Shown piece after piece: positions 47,621-58,994 of a stretch of DNA of 64,000 bases. This DNA is from Liquidambar formosana (Eukaryota; Streptophyta; Magnoliopsida; Saxifragales; Altingiaceae), in assembly GCA_039720395.1 (NCBI GenBank), contig CM077833.1, positions 21,463,771 to 21,527,770 on the forward strand, written 5' to 3'. Below the pieces are notes generated by a model. It did no database searches, was not told the DNA's origin, and was given only the letters and a program-made list of their open reading frames with translations. How positions within the stretch are numbered: position 1 is the first letter of the stretch; each line of letters starts with the position of its first letter. The translations under genes were made by a program, and so were the position numbers.

Positions 47621-48870
47621 AAAAAGATCCATTTATATATAGTTTGATAGTAATAGCATTGAGATTGCCGTGGATTATCTCAATTGTCTCTCACAAGCAA
47701 TGGTGCTCATTTAGTTCTTATCCAAAGTGCTTGCTTATAAGATTAAGTCTCTACAAATTACAGAACTCAAATGATGTAATCCTCTTAACCAAACTCTTTA
47801 CTCTAATGATTGATAAGATTACTCTCACAACTTACTGCTACAAACTTACAGCCCATCTAAAGGGATTGAGAACTTGCCAAGGAAGCCATATTCAATAACT
47901 AAACTGAGAAGTGCTTTTCCACTGCCACAGTTTATTAGTTGAGAAAATGTAAAGGAGGGAAGAGATAAAATGGATAAAAAGCTCATACATTCATACCCAA
48001 ATTGATTGGTAAGGAAAGTAAAAGACATCAAATTTGAAGCACAAAGACCAAACATTTATCACAAAATTTATGCCCTTAGCACAAAAAAAAAAAAAAAAAA
48101 AAGAGCAGAAAATTTATGCAAAAAGAAAAAAAAGAATATTTTTATGTATCACTATTTTTTTCTTCCATGAGATGTTGGATGCTTGAATCTATCTAAAAAG
48201 GTTGATGGTAATTTTGAACAATAATTTTGGGGGCAGAGGGGTAGAAGTTGCTAGCGGCCTAAGACTGTTGAGACTATGAATTATTTAGTCTTTTTTCCTT
48301 TTTTTTTCCTTATACATAAAGAAATTTGATTAACCACTACCTTTTGACTAACCACTACTAAAGAAAGAATGTAACACCTTTTGATCCCGTTGGAGTATTT
48401 TAATAAAAACACGGCACACAGTTTTTCCTACCCTGTGCTTGTCCCACAACTAGTAAACATGAGAAAAGTTTACCATGGGCTCCTGGGGTGGTAATGAGAT
48501 TGAAACTACCAAAGGCTTATCATTTTACCTTTTTTTAACTCTACTCTCCATTGCTTTCCCTTTCGTCACGGTAGCTAATAATTAAAATCTCATTTCATTA
48601 TACATACCCCAATTCCAACCAAAATGACTTAGGAAAAAAATTTTTATACCAATTATAATTTGATGCTGCCTCAATTTTGAATGCTTGAATAGACGTAGAA
48701 AGGTTAATTATAATTCCGAATAATAATTTTGGGGCCAATGGGTAGAAGATATCAGGGGTCTAAAACTCTTTAAGGTTAATTTGTTTGGAGTCTCAAGCAA
48801 TAAATTTAATTTTTGGTTATAAGTAAAGAAATTTTATTAATAACTCCAACAGGGAAATTTACAACACACT
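47621..48870. other. Duplicated spacer
   Basis: Aligns with 14250-15000 and 34850-35430. An internal duplicate of about 100 bp (48185-48270 and 48680-48760: GGTAGAAG, AATAATTTTGGGG). No gene. Confidence 0.5.
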
Positions 48871-49298
48871 TCAATCCTTTATAAGAATTTCCATTGATTC
48901 AGTTGGAAGCTCATCAACAGGGTGCAAAAAGAAAATAAATAAATAAATATTTCTGATAGGCAACCAAAAATGATAGATTGCAGCAGCAGATAACATCCTT
49001 TTCGTGAAATGAATTGGAAATTGCGAAATCTCATGAATGAATTCAGAATCGATAAACAGGAAAAATTGAAGAAGCAAAGAGAGAGTCAAATGTCATAAAA
49101 ATTTAAAAACAAAAAACAAAACAGAGCATTGCCGTGTTTGGTGAAGATGCCGATTGTTACCCATTCTGCCGTACTGCACGCTTTTCTTTGGTGAAGCTTG
49201 TGCTTTTCATCTTGGTTTCCTCCGCCAAAATATGGGTTCATCGTATCATCAGCACCACCATCATCTAGAGATTGCTTTGTAAAATGATGGTTCTCCAA
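48871..49298 (-). pseudogene. Gene X, copy C (unidentified)
   Basis: The minus strand holds a first frame starting at 49298 with DDGGADDTMNPYFGG and KHKLHQRK. A second short frame ending HPVDELPTESMEILIKD at 48871 follows about 250 bp later. Both pieces recur in the RLK1 and RLK2 spacers, and the frame of the core peptides is kept. The acceptor before DEL reads CCCTGTTG here rather than the CCTGTAG of copy A, so splicing is probably lost. No known family recognised; it may be a small two-exon gene now dead. Confidence 0.4.
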
Positions 49299-49405
49299 TT
49301 TTTTGGGTTTTGGTGTAAATATAATTTGATTCGCCTCTTCAAAACTGGATCATTGATCATAAGTTAAACATGAGTCAAGTAAACAACTAGGTATTTCCAT
49401 TGCCG

Positions 49406-49434
49406 GTTTAGGGTTTAGGGTCTAGGGTCTAGGG
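49406..49434 (+). repeat. Interstitial telomere-like repeat
   Basis: GGTTTAGGGTTTAGGG then GTCTAGGGTCTAGGG: four plant telomere-type heptamers, two of them with one change. It lies upstream of the minus-strand gene X, where the other copies have AAACCCTA. Confidence 0.85.
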
Positions 49435-49531
49435 CATATTAACTTTCTACTTGGTTTGGACTTCGGATCAGAGGAAAACCAAAACCATCTTTTACTTATG
49501 TTCCTTCTTTTCTACGGAGTAACAAATATTA

Positions 49532-49864
49532 GAGTAAATTACAAGGAAACCCCTTTTTTTTTTTTTTTTTTTTTTTGTCATTTTGTCATTTTCCATTTAA
49601 CTCCCTTAAACAAAAAATTAATGTAATACCCATATAAGTTAGATCTTGAGTGAAAAATCAAATAGAAATTAGGTGAAAAAAACACTAATAGGTAACTATT
49701 GAGTACATGAGAAGAATATAATGCTTTTTCACTTAATCTTTACCTAATTTTTATAGGAGTTTTTTCCCGAAACCTAACTGAAGGGAGACATTACATTATT
49801 TTTTTCTTTAGGAGGGTTATGTAAAAACAAACTAAAACATTATGGGATTTCTTATAATTTACCC
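49532..49864. mobile_element. Small MULE, 333 bp
   Basis: Ends GAGTAAATTACAAGGAAACC and TTTCTTATAATTTACCC are inverted. Flanks CAAATATTA (49523-49531) and TAAATATTA (49865-49873) match 8/9. The termini match the element at 51525-53050. Confidence 0.75.
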
Positions 49865-49873
49865 TAAATATTA

Positions 49874-50412
49874 ATATTTAATATTTAATAAAAGAATTCA
49901 GTAATGTTATTCATCCTTAATTTCATTCCCTTGGCAGTAGTCTGTCACATTTTTATTTTTTTGGTATTTTTAGACGAGTAGCACATCAATAATTATATCA
50001 TTAGGAAAAAAATTTGAAAAATTATTTAGGGGTGAACATTTTCCTATATGATTTGATTGGGAGCCAAGCTGAGTGGGACTCGTGTTATGGTCATTGATAA
50101 TCGATCTGATCTTCTATGTGATGAAGTAACAATCATTTGATTCGACCTTGCATCCTTACTCGGGTGGGTTTACAATCACGCCTCTCACAATAGGGTGGGT
50201 TGGTATTAGACTGACTCCAATTAGTTTGAAGCTATGCACGGCGTTTTAGGAAGCTATTAACTTGTATTAAATCACAGAGACAAAATAGCTCAATTAAAGA
50301 CACTACCAATTAACTACCATAAATTAGGAACGAGTGCAGCTATGTGGAAATATACGAGTTCTATGTTTGAAATAGGGTTTTAAAAGTTAATGGATTAAGA
50401 TTTTGAGATGAA
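49874..50412. other. Intergenic
   Basis: No gene or recognisable element. Confidence 0.4.
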
Positions 50413-50417
50413 TCAAA

Positions 50418-51040
50418 TGTTAGGGAAAAAAATAATCTTCTAACCTAAGATCAGTGAGGCAAAAAATAAAATTTTTGACAGAGAATAAGTATCACACACA
50501 AAAACATCAAGATTTATGTAGTTCAGCAAATTATGCCTATATCCAAGGAGCTGCTATGTTTTTACTATAATGAATAACAGTGTACAAATATACACTCAAA
50601 ATATTTTGACTCTCACAAAATATTCTCACCCAAGTGGATTGTTACCCCTTTTGTAAACCCTTAAAAAAGCTTTTGCTCACCACAGAGCTCTGTGTTTCCC
50701 TCTGGTGTTTCTCCCAGTTTTGCACTCTACACACTGTACTCGGAATACATCTATTTTAATGTAGAGTGCTTCTCCTATTTATAGGAGAGGCCACCCGACA
50801 AGGAGCCGTTGGTGCTTAATAAACAATGCACCTTTCGGTGCTTACCAATCGCACTATCCTATCGGTGCTTAATAAGATAGACGTTGCCTGAACAAAAGGG
50901 CAGAATAAAAAACAAAGAGAACATTCGAGCTGATTCCTCCAATCCCACTTGCGGATTCCACTAACCCACTTCTTCTCTTGGTGCCAGAACTAAGAGAGTA
51001 AAGTGTGAGACATGTGGGCCATGTCTCCACATGCATAACA
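50418..51040 (+). mobile_element. Solo LTR, 623 bp
   Basis: Begins TGTTAGGG and ends GCATAACA (TGTTA...TAACA). It is flanked by a perfect 5-bp duplication TCAAA (50413-50417, 51041-51045). It contains CTCCTATTTATAGGAG, a TATA-like promoter, near 50774. No internal domain is present, so it is a solo LTR, probably Ty1/copia-like from length and promoter. Confidence 0.88.
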
Positions 51041-51045
51041 TCAAA

Positions 51046-51515
51046 GTAGTCCATAAAATATGATCTTAAAGCAAAAGCGATCCTGAGCATATGCAAACAA
51101 AGCAACCACCTTAGACCTCCAATTTTTTATAATAAAAAAATCCCAAAATTAGATCTAACCCTTATATTGGGCCCAAAGGAAAAAAAAAAGTATATTTTAT
51201 TTAAGGGACCTCTACGGGTATCTCAAGATTATTCTACAAAGTTGTTCAAAATGATCTTTTCTAATAAACTATATGATCAATTTTTATTAAAACCTTTTCA
51301 TAAAATCTTGAAATATAAAATAAATAGGGGATGTAAAACAATTCTTTGGGTGCCAATAGAGATCCTCTTTATTTAAACCTAGATTTAAATGAGGGTCATA
51401 ACCTGAATTTCCAAATGGCATCAAGCTCCCCATCCAAGCTAGTCCAAACTCCAAATGATCAAACTCGGCTCAAACCCAAAATTATACAAAACAAAACAAA
51501 AAACAGAAACATTAA
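51046..51515. other. Spacer with fold-back half
   Basis: 51225-51365 matches the right arm of the fold-back family (CTACAAAGTTGTTCAAAA, TCATAAAATCTTGAAA, GGGTGCCAATAGAGA). No gene. Confidence 0.5.
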
Positions 51516-51810
51516 AAAAAAGAAGGGTAAATTGAAAAAAAAAAAAAAAAAACCCCTATATTGTTACCCCTTGTGCAGGAAACCCCCCTCTAAAAAAAAA
51601 CTCAACAAAAAACCCCCCATATTGTGCTAAGGGGGTACGGCGTTAACGGCAAGATGAAATGACCATTATGCCCTTATATGGAAAATTAATAAAATAATAG
51701 GTTTTGACATTTTTAAATGGTTTTAAAAAACTAATTATGCAATTACCCTTATACCCCCGACTTAAGGGTTAAGCAAAACCTTGTTTCCTCCCCCGTGTAC
51801 AGTCATCCTC

Positions 51811-52430
51811 AAACCAATTCAATATCTCGTCAGACCTCATTATCTCGTCAGACCCACACATCCGCTATCGCCTTCGTCCAACGTCAGTCATAGCGTCCAA
51901 TGCCGGCGGTTGTGGTCAGCCAATGCCGACCATGGTCCAGCGTGGTTTTTTCGCAGCCTCAAACCCATTCACTATCACGTCAGACCTCACACACCCATTT
52001 TCGAATCAAACCTCACACACCCGCCATCGCCGTCGTCTTCCAACACCAATAATCGCGTCCAACGCCGGCGGTTGTGGTTAGCCAACGCTGGCGGTTGTGG
52101 TCAGCCAACGCTGGCTGTGGTTTTTTCGCAGCCTCAAACCCATTCACTATCGCGTCAGACCTCACACACCCATTGTCGAGTCAAACCTCACACACCCGCC
52201 ATCGCCGTCGTCGTCCAACGTCGGTAATTGCGTCCAAAGCCGGTGGTTGTGGTCAGCCAACGACGACCGTGGTCCAGCGTGGTTTTTTCGTAGCCTCAAA
52301 CCCATTCGCTATCGCGTCAGACCTCACACACCCATTGTCGAGTCAAACCTCACACACCCGCCATCGCCGTCGTTGTCCAACGCCGGTAATCGCATCCAAC
52401 GCCGATGGTTGTGGTCCAGCGTGGTTTCTT
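51811..52430 (+). repeat. Four tandem units of 150-175 bp inside MULE
   Basis: Units start near 51811, 51958, 52133 and 52298 with TCAAACC(C/A)ATTC and share GTCAGACCTCACACACCC, CGCCATCGCCGTCGT and GCGGTTGTGGT. Frames stay open through them, but with different registers and no family resemblance. Confidence 0.85.
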
Positions 52431-52482
52431 CACAACATCATCATCCTTCATCCTCACTCACCATCCTACAAAGCACACGGAC

Positions 52483-52720
52483 TAAGAGCGAGGGAGCTAG
52501 AAAGGAGCGAGGGAGCGAGAAAGCAACGGATTGCGAGAGGAACGAGAGAGCGATGGATTAATAGAAGAGCGAGGGAACTAGAGAAGAGTGAGGGAGCGAG
52601 AGAGGAGCGAGGAAGCGAGAGCGACGGATTGCGAGAGGAGCGAGGGAGCGAGAGAGCAACGGACTGATAGAGGAGCGAGGGAGCGAGAGAGGAACGAGGA
52701 AGCGAGAGAGGGCTGGAGAG
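52483..52720 (+). repeat. GCGAGGGAGCGAGAG minisatellite
   Basis: Repeats of GAGCGAGGGAGCGAGAGAG-type words of 8-20 bp. Any translation is an Arg/Glu-rich artefact. Confidence 0.85.
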
Positions 52721-53105
52721 GGATACCAGATCTGAGATCCACCCCCAAACCCGTTGCATCTCAAATCTAAAGAGAAGAGGATGAAGGTGAGGGCATTTGC
52801 GTCTTTCCGTTGAGTTTGGTGAGGGTATTTTCGTCTTTTCTGAGTGCTAAGGGTATTATAGTCATAAAATCAAATTTTACTCGTCACGTGTCAGTCACAT
52901 GAGTTTTGGCTATTAATTTTCTAACGGATTGTAAACGGAAGGGGGGTTTTTTCAATCCTAGACAATATGGGGGATTTTTTGTTGAGTTTTTTTTTAGAGA
53001 GGGTTTCCTGCACAAGGGGTAACAATAAGGGGGTTTTTTGCAATTTACCCAAAAAAGAAATAAAACGTACCCTACCATAACAATGTGATATCTAGATGTC
53101 TAACA

Positions 53106-53108
<3 letters not shown>

Positions 53109-53142
<34 letters not shown>
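53109..53142 (+). repeat. (CT)n microsatellite
   Basis: About 16 CT dinucleotides. Confidence 0.95.
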
Positions 53143-53144
<2 letters not shown>

Positions 53145-53376
53145 AATCTCTCATATCTCTCTTCTTGTGTGAATTTCTTAAATACATTTGAGTCCCAAAC
53201 TCCCGGTGTATCTTTCTGGTATAATTTTCCAGATCGCTTATCCAAAACTCGTAAATCCCGAACTATCATCTCGTTTTGTAAAAAATAAATCGTTTTGGAC
53301 AATACTGCCCTTCACAGGCCAGAAGTGTCTTCGTCCCAAATTCGTCGCATAATTTGTGGGTTGCCTAACTCCATTG

Positions 53377-53563
53377 ACTTTCTCACATACTCAGTACATG
53401 CATGCACCTTCATAAACAAAATTGCATCAAGTGGAATTGTGTGGAAACTGGAAAGCCAACACACTTATCTTCAAAAGGACTTTCTCACATACTCAGTACA
53501 TGCATGCACCTTCATTAACAAAATTTGGAAACTGGAAAGTCAACACACTTATCTTCAAAACTG
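53377..53563 (+). repeat. Tandem duplication, period about 102 bp
   Basis: ACTTTCTCACATACTCAGTA starts at 53377 and 53479. Both units carry CATGCATGCACCTTCAT and CACACTTATCTTCAAAA; the second lacks about 18 bp. Confidence 0.88.
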
Positions 53564-53565
53564 GT

Positions 53566-53595
53566 CCAGTGCCAGTGCCAGTGCCAGTGCCAGTG
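53566..53595 (+). repeat. (CCAGTG)5 hexamer repeat
   Basis: Five CCAGTG units directly after the 102-bp duplication. Confidence 0.9.
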
Positions 53596-53944
53596 GGATT
53601 CTTTTGAGACCCTCTAATTTTATTTTTATTTTTGCTTCTTTTTTTGACTTTCCACAACTTTCTCAGATTCGGAAGAAATGCATGCAAGATTCATCTGAGA
53701 GGTAATTGAAAAAGGCCAAACGTTGAAAATTCATGATCGAGCACGTAGATGCCGTTCACATGCACTATTCCCGCGTGAAATTAAATGAGAGGGTTCTCAT
53801 TTCTCAATGCATATATGGTTTGGTTTGACAGATTCTTCTTAATGTCTAGTCATAGAATTAGATACCTTATCAAAAGTCAAAAGTGCCCAACGCCTAATAT
53901 CACATGTCTGTTTCATTGGAATGAAATGAGTGAAAATAATGGAC

Positions 53945-54215
53945 GGTATAAAAGGTTTTCTTGAAAAATTGTCATGTTCATCACTAAAAAAAAATTAATT
54001 TGAATAATTTTTTGGAAGAAATTTTTTCAAAAATATGTCATTTAAGTATACTTTTGGCCAATTAATGAAATAAAAACTCTAAATAACCCAAAAATTCACT
54101 TAAATGAGAGATTTTAGATTAACTTTCTTTTATAATATTGATCTTTTGTATTTTTCATAAAATCTTGAAAAGTTTTAAAAATGAAAGATAAAAAGCAAGT
54201 CTTGGGGTGTTAATA
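53945..54215. mobile_element. Decayed fold-back element
   Basis: TTTTTTCAAAAATATGTCATTTAAGT and the mirrored CACTTAAATGAGAGATTTT form arms. The ends are eroded. Same family as 7671-8080 but a different subgroup (ends GGGGTGTTAATAGAG). Confidence 0.55.
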
Positions 54216-54481
54216 GAGCTCTTCAATTATATAAGAATTAAACTTGTAGCCCTTTTTTCCTATTTTTTTAATTATATTGGTGTAATCATTTCGACCATAA
54301 ATATGGCCCTGGGCTAGTGGACTATTTCTTACCTGGGTAAAGGTTCCCTTAGAGGATAAAACTCAACTTAATTAACATGGCAAAAACAAAAAAAATTGGC
54401 TGGACTACCTGGGCTGTAACCTAGGGTAGCCTTCTTAATGGCTCCAACCTACCTAGGCTGCAGCTTAGGGTAAATCTAATT

Positions 54482-54669
54482 CCATGTTTAAAATAGTTTG
54501 AAATGAAATGAAATGAAATTGAAATAAAAATTGCAGAATGAATATCATTATAATTCACTACTACTGTTTGATTCTATTCCTATTTAATTACCACATCCAA
54601 ACATATTATTTAGAATAAATTGGAATGGGATTCCACTCCATCCATTCTATTCCAACCAAACAAACATAG
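54482..54669. mobile_element. Decayed relative of the MITE at 6500-6712
   Basis: Shares CACATCCAAACAT, AATTGGAATGGGATTCCA and CAACCAAACAAACAT. The left terminus is degraded. Confidence 0.6.
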
Positions 54670-55648
54670 CAATAGTGTGTGTAACACCCTATCGTCATTA
54701 CAGTGTGCATGCCTTCCAAATAGCTTATTCCAATTAAGCACCTGATCATTAGGCAATCTACCAACTTTGACATACCATATGAACAAGTGTAACTAGGTAC
54801 TTACCTCAACGGCGGCATAATAATTCGATGGTAATTTTTTCATTTATTGAGTGACTAATTTTATTTAATTCATTTAATTCTTTTTTTGTACAATTGAAGG
54901 TGTTCATATTTCTAACTTATCATAATCTTATCCTCTAACCCACCTCCCTCGCAACTAGACTGGTCCCAACAACTTATCTAATCTTGGATTCAAATTCATT
55001 GAAAGATCATTAACACTCTTTTATTGAAATTAATGCAAACTTAGAGATAAGAATAGAATCTATCATTGTCCCGGAAGTGGATTTGGTGCATTTAGTCACT
55101 TTAAACGCATCGTGAAATTACCGTACAATGAACGACACTTGAAAAGAGTTGAGATTGGAAAGTTAAGATTGGAAACAATCATTTCATACTCAACCAATCT
55201 CAGCCCTCCAATCTGAACTCTCTCCACGTGTCACTCATCGCACGATAACTTCATGGTATATTTAAAGTTAATAAATGCACCAAATCCAAATCCAAATCCA
55301 AATCCCCCCCCTCTCCCCCCAAAAAAAAACAAACAAAAAAAAAAATGCTAAAATTTACCACATCATTGTCTCCTTCACATTTCAAATATATGTATTGCTG
55401 GATCAAGTATGAACACTCAATATCAAAACAGAAGAGTAAAACGGTAATTGAGCAACAAAGTAATTGCATGATGCATGTAACAGGCTGTGCCGACACAACC
55501 AATTAACCAAAGCACTGTAAAATTCACGCGAGTGGAAAGACTTTAATTCGTACGTCAACCACCTTTGTCAACATCCCACCAAGCCAAAATGATCCACCGA
55601 ACCATATCCGACAAACCCACCAATGAATAAACTTATGAACAGATACCC
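54670..55648. other. RLK4 upstream spacer
   Basis: No gene. A CAAATC run (55276-55305) and a C-rich/A-rich patch at 55305-55345. It does not resemble the RLK1 promoter. Confidence 0.5.
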
Positions 55649-55656
55649 TAAATATA
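55649..55656 (+). promoter_or_regulatory. Probable TATA box of RLK4
   Basis: TAAATATA, 52 nt before ATG 55709; longer spacing than in the other copies. Confidence 0.45.
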
Positions 55657-55708
55657 GGGTGTGAACCGCCTGATGCTAAACAAACATTTTCCTAATCTAA
55701 ATTCAACC

Positions 55709-58700
55709 ATGGAGAGGGTGCTCTCTCTTGGCTCCTTGGTCCTATTGCTTATGTTGGTTTCTTCACACCCTATTACTTCTGCTTCTGCTTCTGCTTCCAC
55801 TGAAGAAGCCAATGCTCTTCTCAAGTGGAAAGCCAGCCTTCCAAACCAAACCCAATCCCTCCTATCTTCATGGACTCTTCTTCCTACCAATGCCACCAAT
55901 TCTTCCACCCACCTCAAAACAGAAACAAGTCCATGTGCATGGTTTGGAATATCTTGCAACGATGTTGGGAGCGTCATCAGAATAAACCTCACTGATTCAG
56001 GTTTAAGAGGTACGCTTCATGAATTTTCCTTCTCATCTTTCCCTAATATTGCAGAAATCGATATGAGCATGAATGAACTCTCTGGTACCATCCCACCTCA
56101 AGTCAGTTACCTCTCGAAACTCGTCTATCTTGACCTTTCGACCAATCAGTTTTCCGGGAAAATCCCTTCGGAATTTGGCCTGCTAACAAATCTTGAGGTC
56201 CTCCACCTAGTTGAAAATCAGTTGAACGGCTCAATTCCTACCGAAATAGGTAAATTGACGTCTCTAACTGAGCTTGCTTTATACTCCAACTTCCTAGAGG
56301 GTTCCATTCCTCTCTCTATGGGCAATTTAAGCAACTTGGCTTATTTGTATCTCTATGAAAATCAACTTTCTGGTTCAATTCCTCCAGAAATTGGAAGGCT
56401 CTCCAATCTTGCTCAACTTTACTTGGATACTAACAATTTGACAGGTCCCATCCCATCCACCTTTGGAAACTTGACAAAATTAGTTGTGTTGCACTTGTTC
56501 GACAACCAACTTTCTGGTCCCATTCCCTTTGAGATTGGAAAGTTGAACTCTCTCGAAGATATAAGCATGTATTCAAACCATCTTACTGGTTCAATCCCAG
56601 CGTCCCTAGGTGATCTGACCAACCTAACGCTTTTACTTCTGTATGACAATCATCTTTCTGGCAACATTCCTGAAGAAATAGGAAACTTGAAGTTTCTTTA
56701 TGATCTGGAATTGAGCCAAAATCAGCTCAATGGTTCGGTTCCTGCTTCATTTGGTAATTTGAACGACTTGGAATTTTTATTCCTCCGTGACAACCAACTT
56801 TCTGGTTCCATTCCTCAACAAATAGGAAATCTAACCAAGTTGACTACCCTACAAATGGACAAAAACCAGTTCACTGGCCATTTGCCCGAAAACATATGCC
56901 AAGTTGGATTGCTTCAAAACCTTACCGTAAATGACAACCATCTCACTGGCCCAATCCCCAAAAGCTTGAAAAACTGCTCAAGCTTGGTCCGAGTTCGGCT
57001 CGAGAGTAACCATCTCACTGCAAATCTATCTGAAGCATTTGGTGTCTATCCACACCTGGATTACATGGGTCTAAGTGACAATAAATTTTATGGTGAAATC
57101 TCCCAAAATTGGGGAAAGTGCAGAAAGCTTACAACCCTTCAGATCGGAGGGAACAATATTACTGGTAGCATACCACCTGAAATTGGAAATTCAACTCAAT
57201 TGCATGTACTTAATCTTTCTTCAAATCATTTGATTGGGGAGATTCCAAAGGAGTTCAAAGAGTTGAAACTTTTGCTAAAGCTGATTTTGAACGACAACAA
57301 GCTTTCTGGTGAGATACCTGTAGAACTTGGATCATTGGCAGATCTAATGCATCTTGACCTATCGACAAACAGTCTGAGTGGGTCAATACCAGGAAATATA
57401 GGGGACTGCTCCAAACTCATTTACTTGAATTTGAGCAACAACAAATTTAGTGAAGAAATTCCAACTCAAATTGGTGAGTTATTTCAGCTCTCCCAGCTAA
57501 ATTTGAGTCATAACTCACTCACGGGAATGATACCGTCGGAAGTCGGAAATTTGGAAAGCTTGGAGAGTTTGATTCTCTCTCACAATAACCTCTCTGGTCC
57601 CATTCCAACAACGTTTGATAGTAGTATGAGTGGCTTGTCATACGTCGACATATCTTTTAATGACTTGCAGGGTCCCATTCCCAATAGCAAAGCCTTTCGA
57701 GAAGCTAAAATAGAAGCGTTACAAGGGAATAAAGGTTTGTGTGGCAATGTTAGTGGACTGCAACCTTGCAGTCCTAAGGTAGAAAATGATGTCCCAAAAA
57801 GGGGCCACAAAATTGTGTTTCTAATTATATTTCCACTTTTGGGAGCACTTCTACTTCTATTTGTGTTTATTGGCATTTCCTTCGTTTCTCGACGAAGAAA
57901 GAGATATTCACAAACAGAACAAGGCAATGTGGAAAATGAAGATCTGTTTTCAATATCGACCTTTGATGGAAGAATAATGTATCACGAAATCATCAAAGCG
58001 ACCAATGATTTTGATACCATATACTGCGTTGGAATGGGAAGACATGGAAGTGTCTACAAGGCAAAGCTGCCATCAGCTGATACAGTAGCAGTGAAGAAAC
58101 TCCACCCATTAACTGATCATGAGATGGTAGATGAAAGGGGCTTCATAAATGAGATAAGGGCTTTAACAGAAATTCGACATCGAAACATTGTCAAACTTTA
58201 TGGTTTCTGTTCACATGCACGACACTCGTTTTTGGTTTATGAATACCTGGACAGGGGTAGCTTGTCCTCAATTCTGAGCACAGAAGAAGCTAAAGAATTG
58301 GATTGGACTAAGAGGGTGAATATTATCAAAGGTGTGGCTTACGCTCTGTCTTACATGCACCACGATTGCTCACCACCAATTGTTCACCGGGACATATCAA
58401 GCAAAAATATTTTGCTAGATTCAGAGTATGAGGCTTGCGTTTCTGATTTTGGCACTGCTAAGCTTTTAAAGTACGACTCTTCCAATTGGAGTGCCCTTGC
58501 AGGAACATACGGATATATTGCACCAGGTAATATTGCTAATTGTTCTCTTGAGTTAACATATAGCTAGCATGTCGTATGAGTGCCTAATTTTCTCTCTCTT
58601 TTTTTTATTTTTTTATTTTTCATTTTTTTTCATCTTTGTAGAGCTTGCTTACACAATGAAGGTAACTGAAAAATGCGACGTATATAGCTTTGGAGTGTTG

Positions 58701-58994
58701 ACACTGGAAGTGATAAAAGGAAAGCACCCAGGTGATCTCATCTCCACTCTACCACTCGCATCAGCTAAGGAGAACATGCTGCTGAAAGATGTGTTCGACC
58801 AACGCCTTTCACCTCCCAAGCTTCAAGTTGAGGATGAACTAATATCCATCATAAAGCTGGCAATTGCATGCTTGGATCCCAATCCAGAGTCTCGACCAAC
58901 CATGCACATAATTTCTCAGGTGTTATCAACCCGGATCTCACCTTCACAGAGCCATCCACATAATGATTCATGTACTACTTATCTATTAAATTAA
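55709..58994 (+). CDS. RLK4: MIK2-like LRR receptor kinase, 23 LRRs
   Basis: Exons 55709-58526 and 58642-58994 encode 1056 residues. Signal peptide [20 protein letters not shown]-cap with CAWFGISC, 23 LRRs of 24 residues, membrane span 702-726, kinase with Lys796, HRD 893-895, DFG 913-915 and Glu940 split by the 115-bp intron. The ATG at 55709 aligns with the RLK1 start; an earlier in-frame ATG (55673) would add 12 residues. The family stop after ISPS is replaced by CAG, so translation continues 15 codons ([15 protein letters not shown]). The kinase half is very like RLK1. Predicted to be an active plasma-membrane peptide receptor; ligand unknown. Confidence 0.95.

Larger units (their letters stand above)
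51525..53050. mobile_element. Non-autonomous MULE, 1526 bp
   Basis: Termini GGGTAAATTG and CAATTTACCC extend into inverted repeats of about 90 bp or more (TTGTTACCCCTTGTGCAGG at left, its complement at right). A perfect 9-bp duplication AAAAAAGAA flanks it (51516-51524, 53051-53059). The interior is GC-rich with two tandem arrays. No transposase frame. Confidence 0.92.

Noticed and set aside
51781..52770. Several overlapping open frames of 60-197 codons
   Set aside because: They run through tandem repeats in different registers inside a MULE. The composition is low complexity (His/Pro/Arg/Glu) and they match no family.
53072..53302. Minus-strand frame crossing the CT microsatellite
   Set aside because: Contains an Arg-Glu run from the repeat; no homologous domain.
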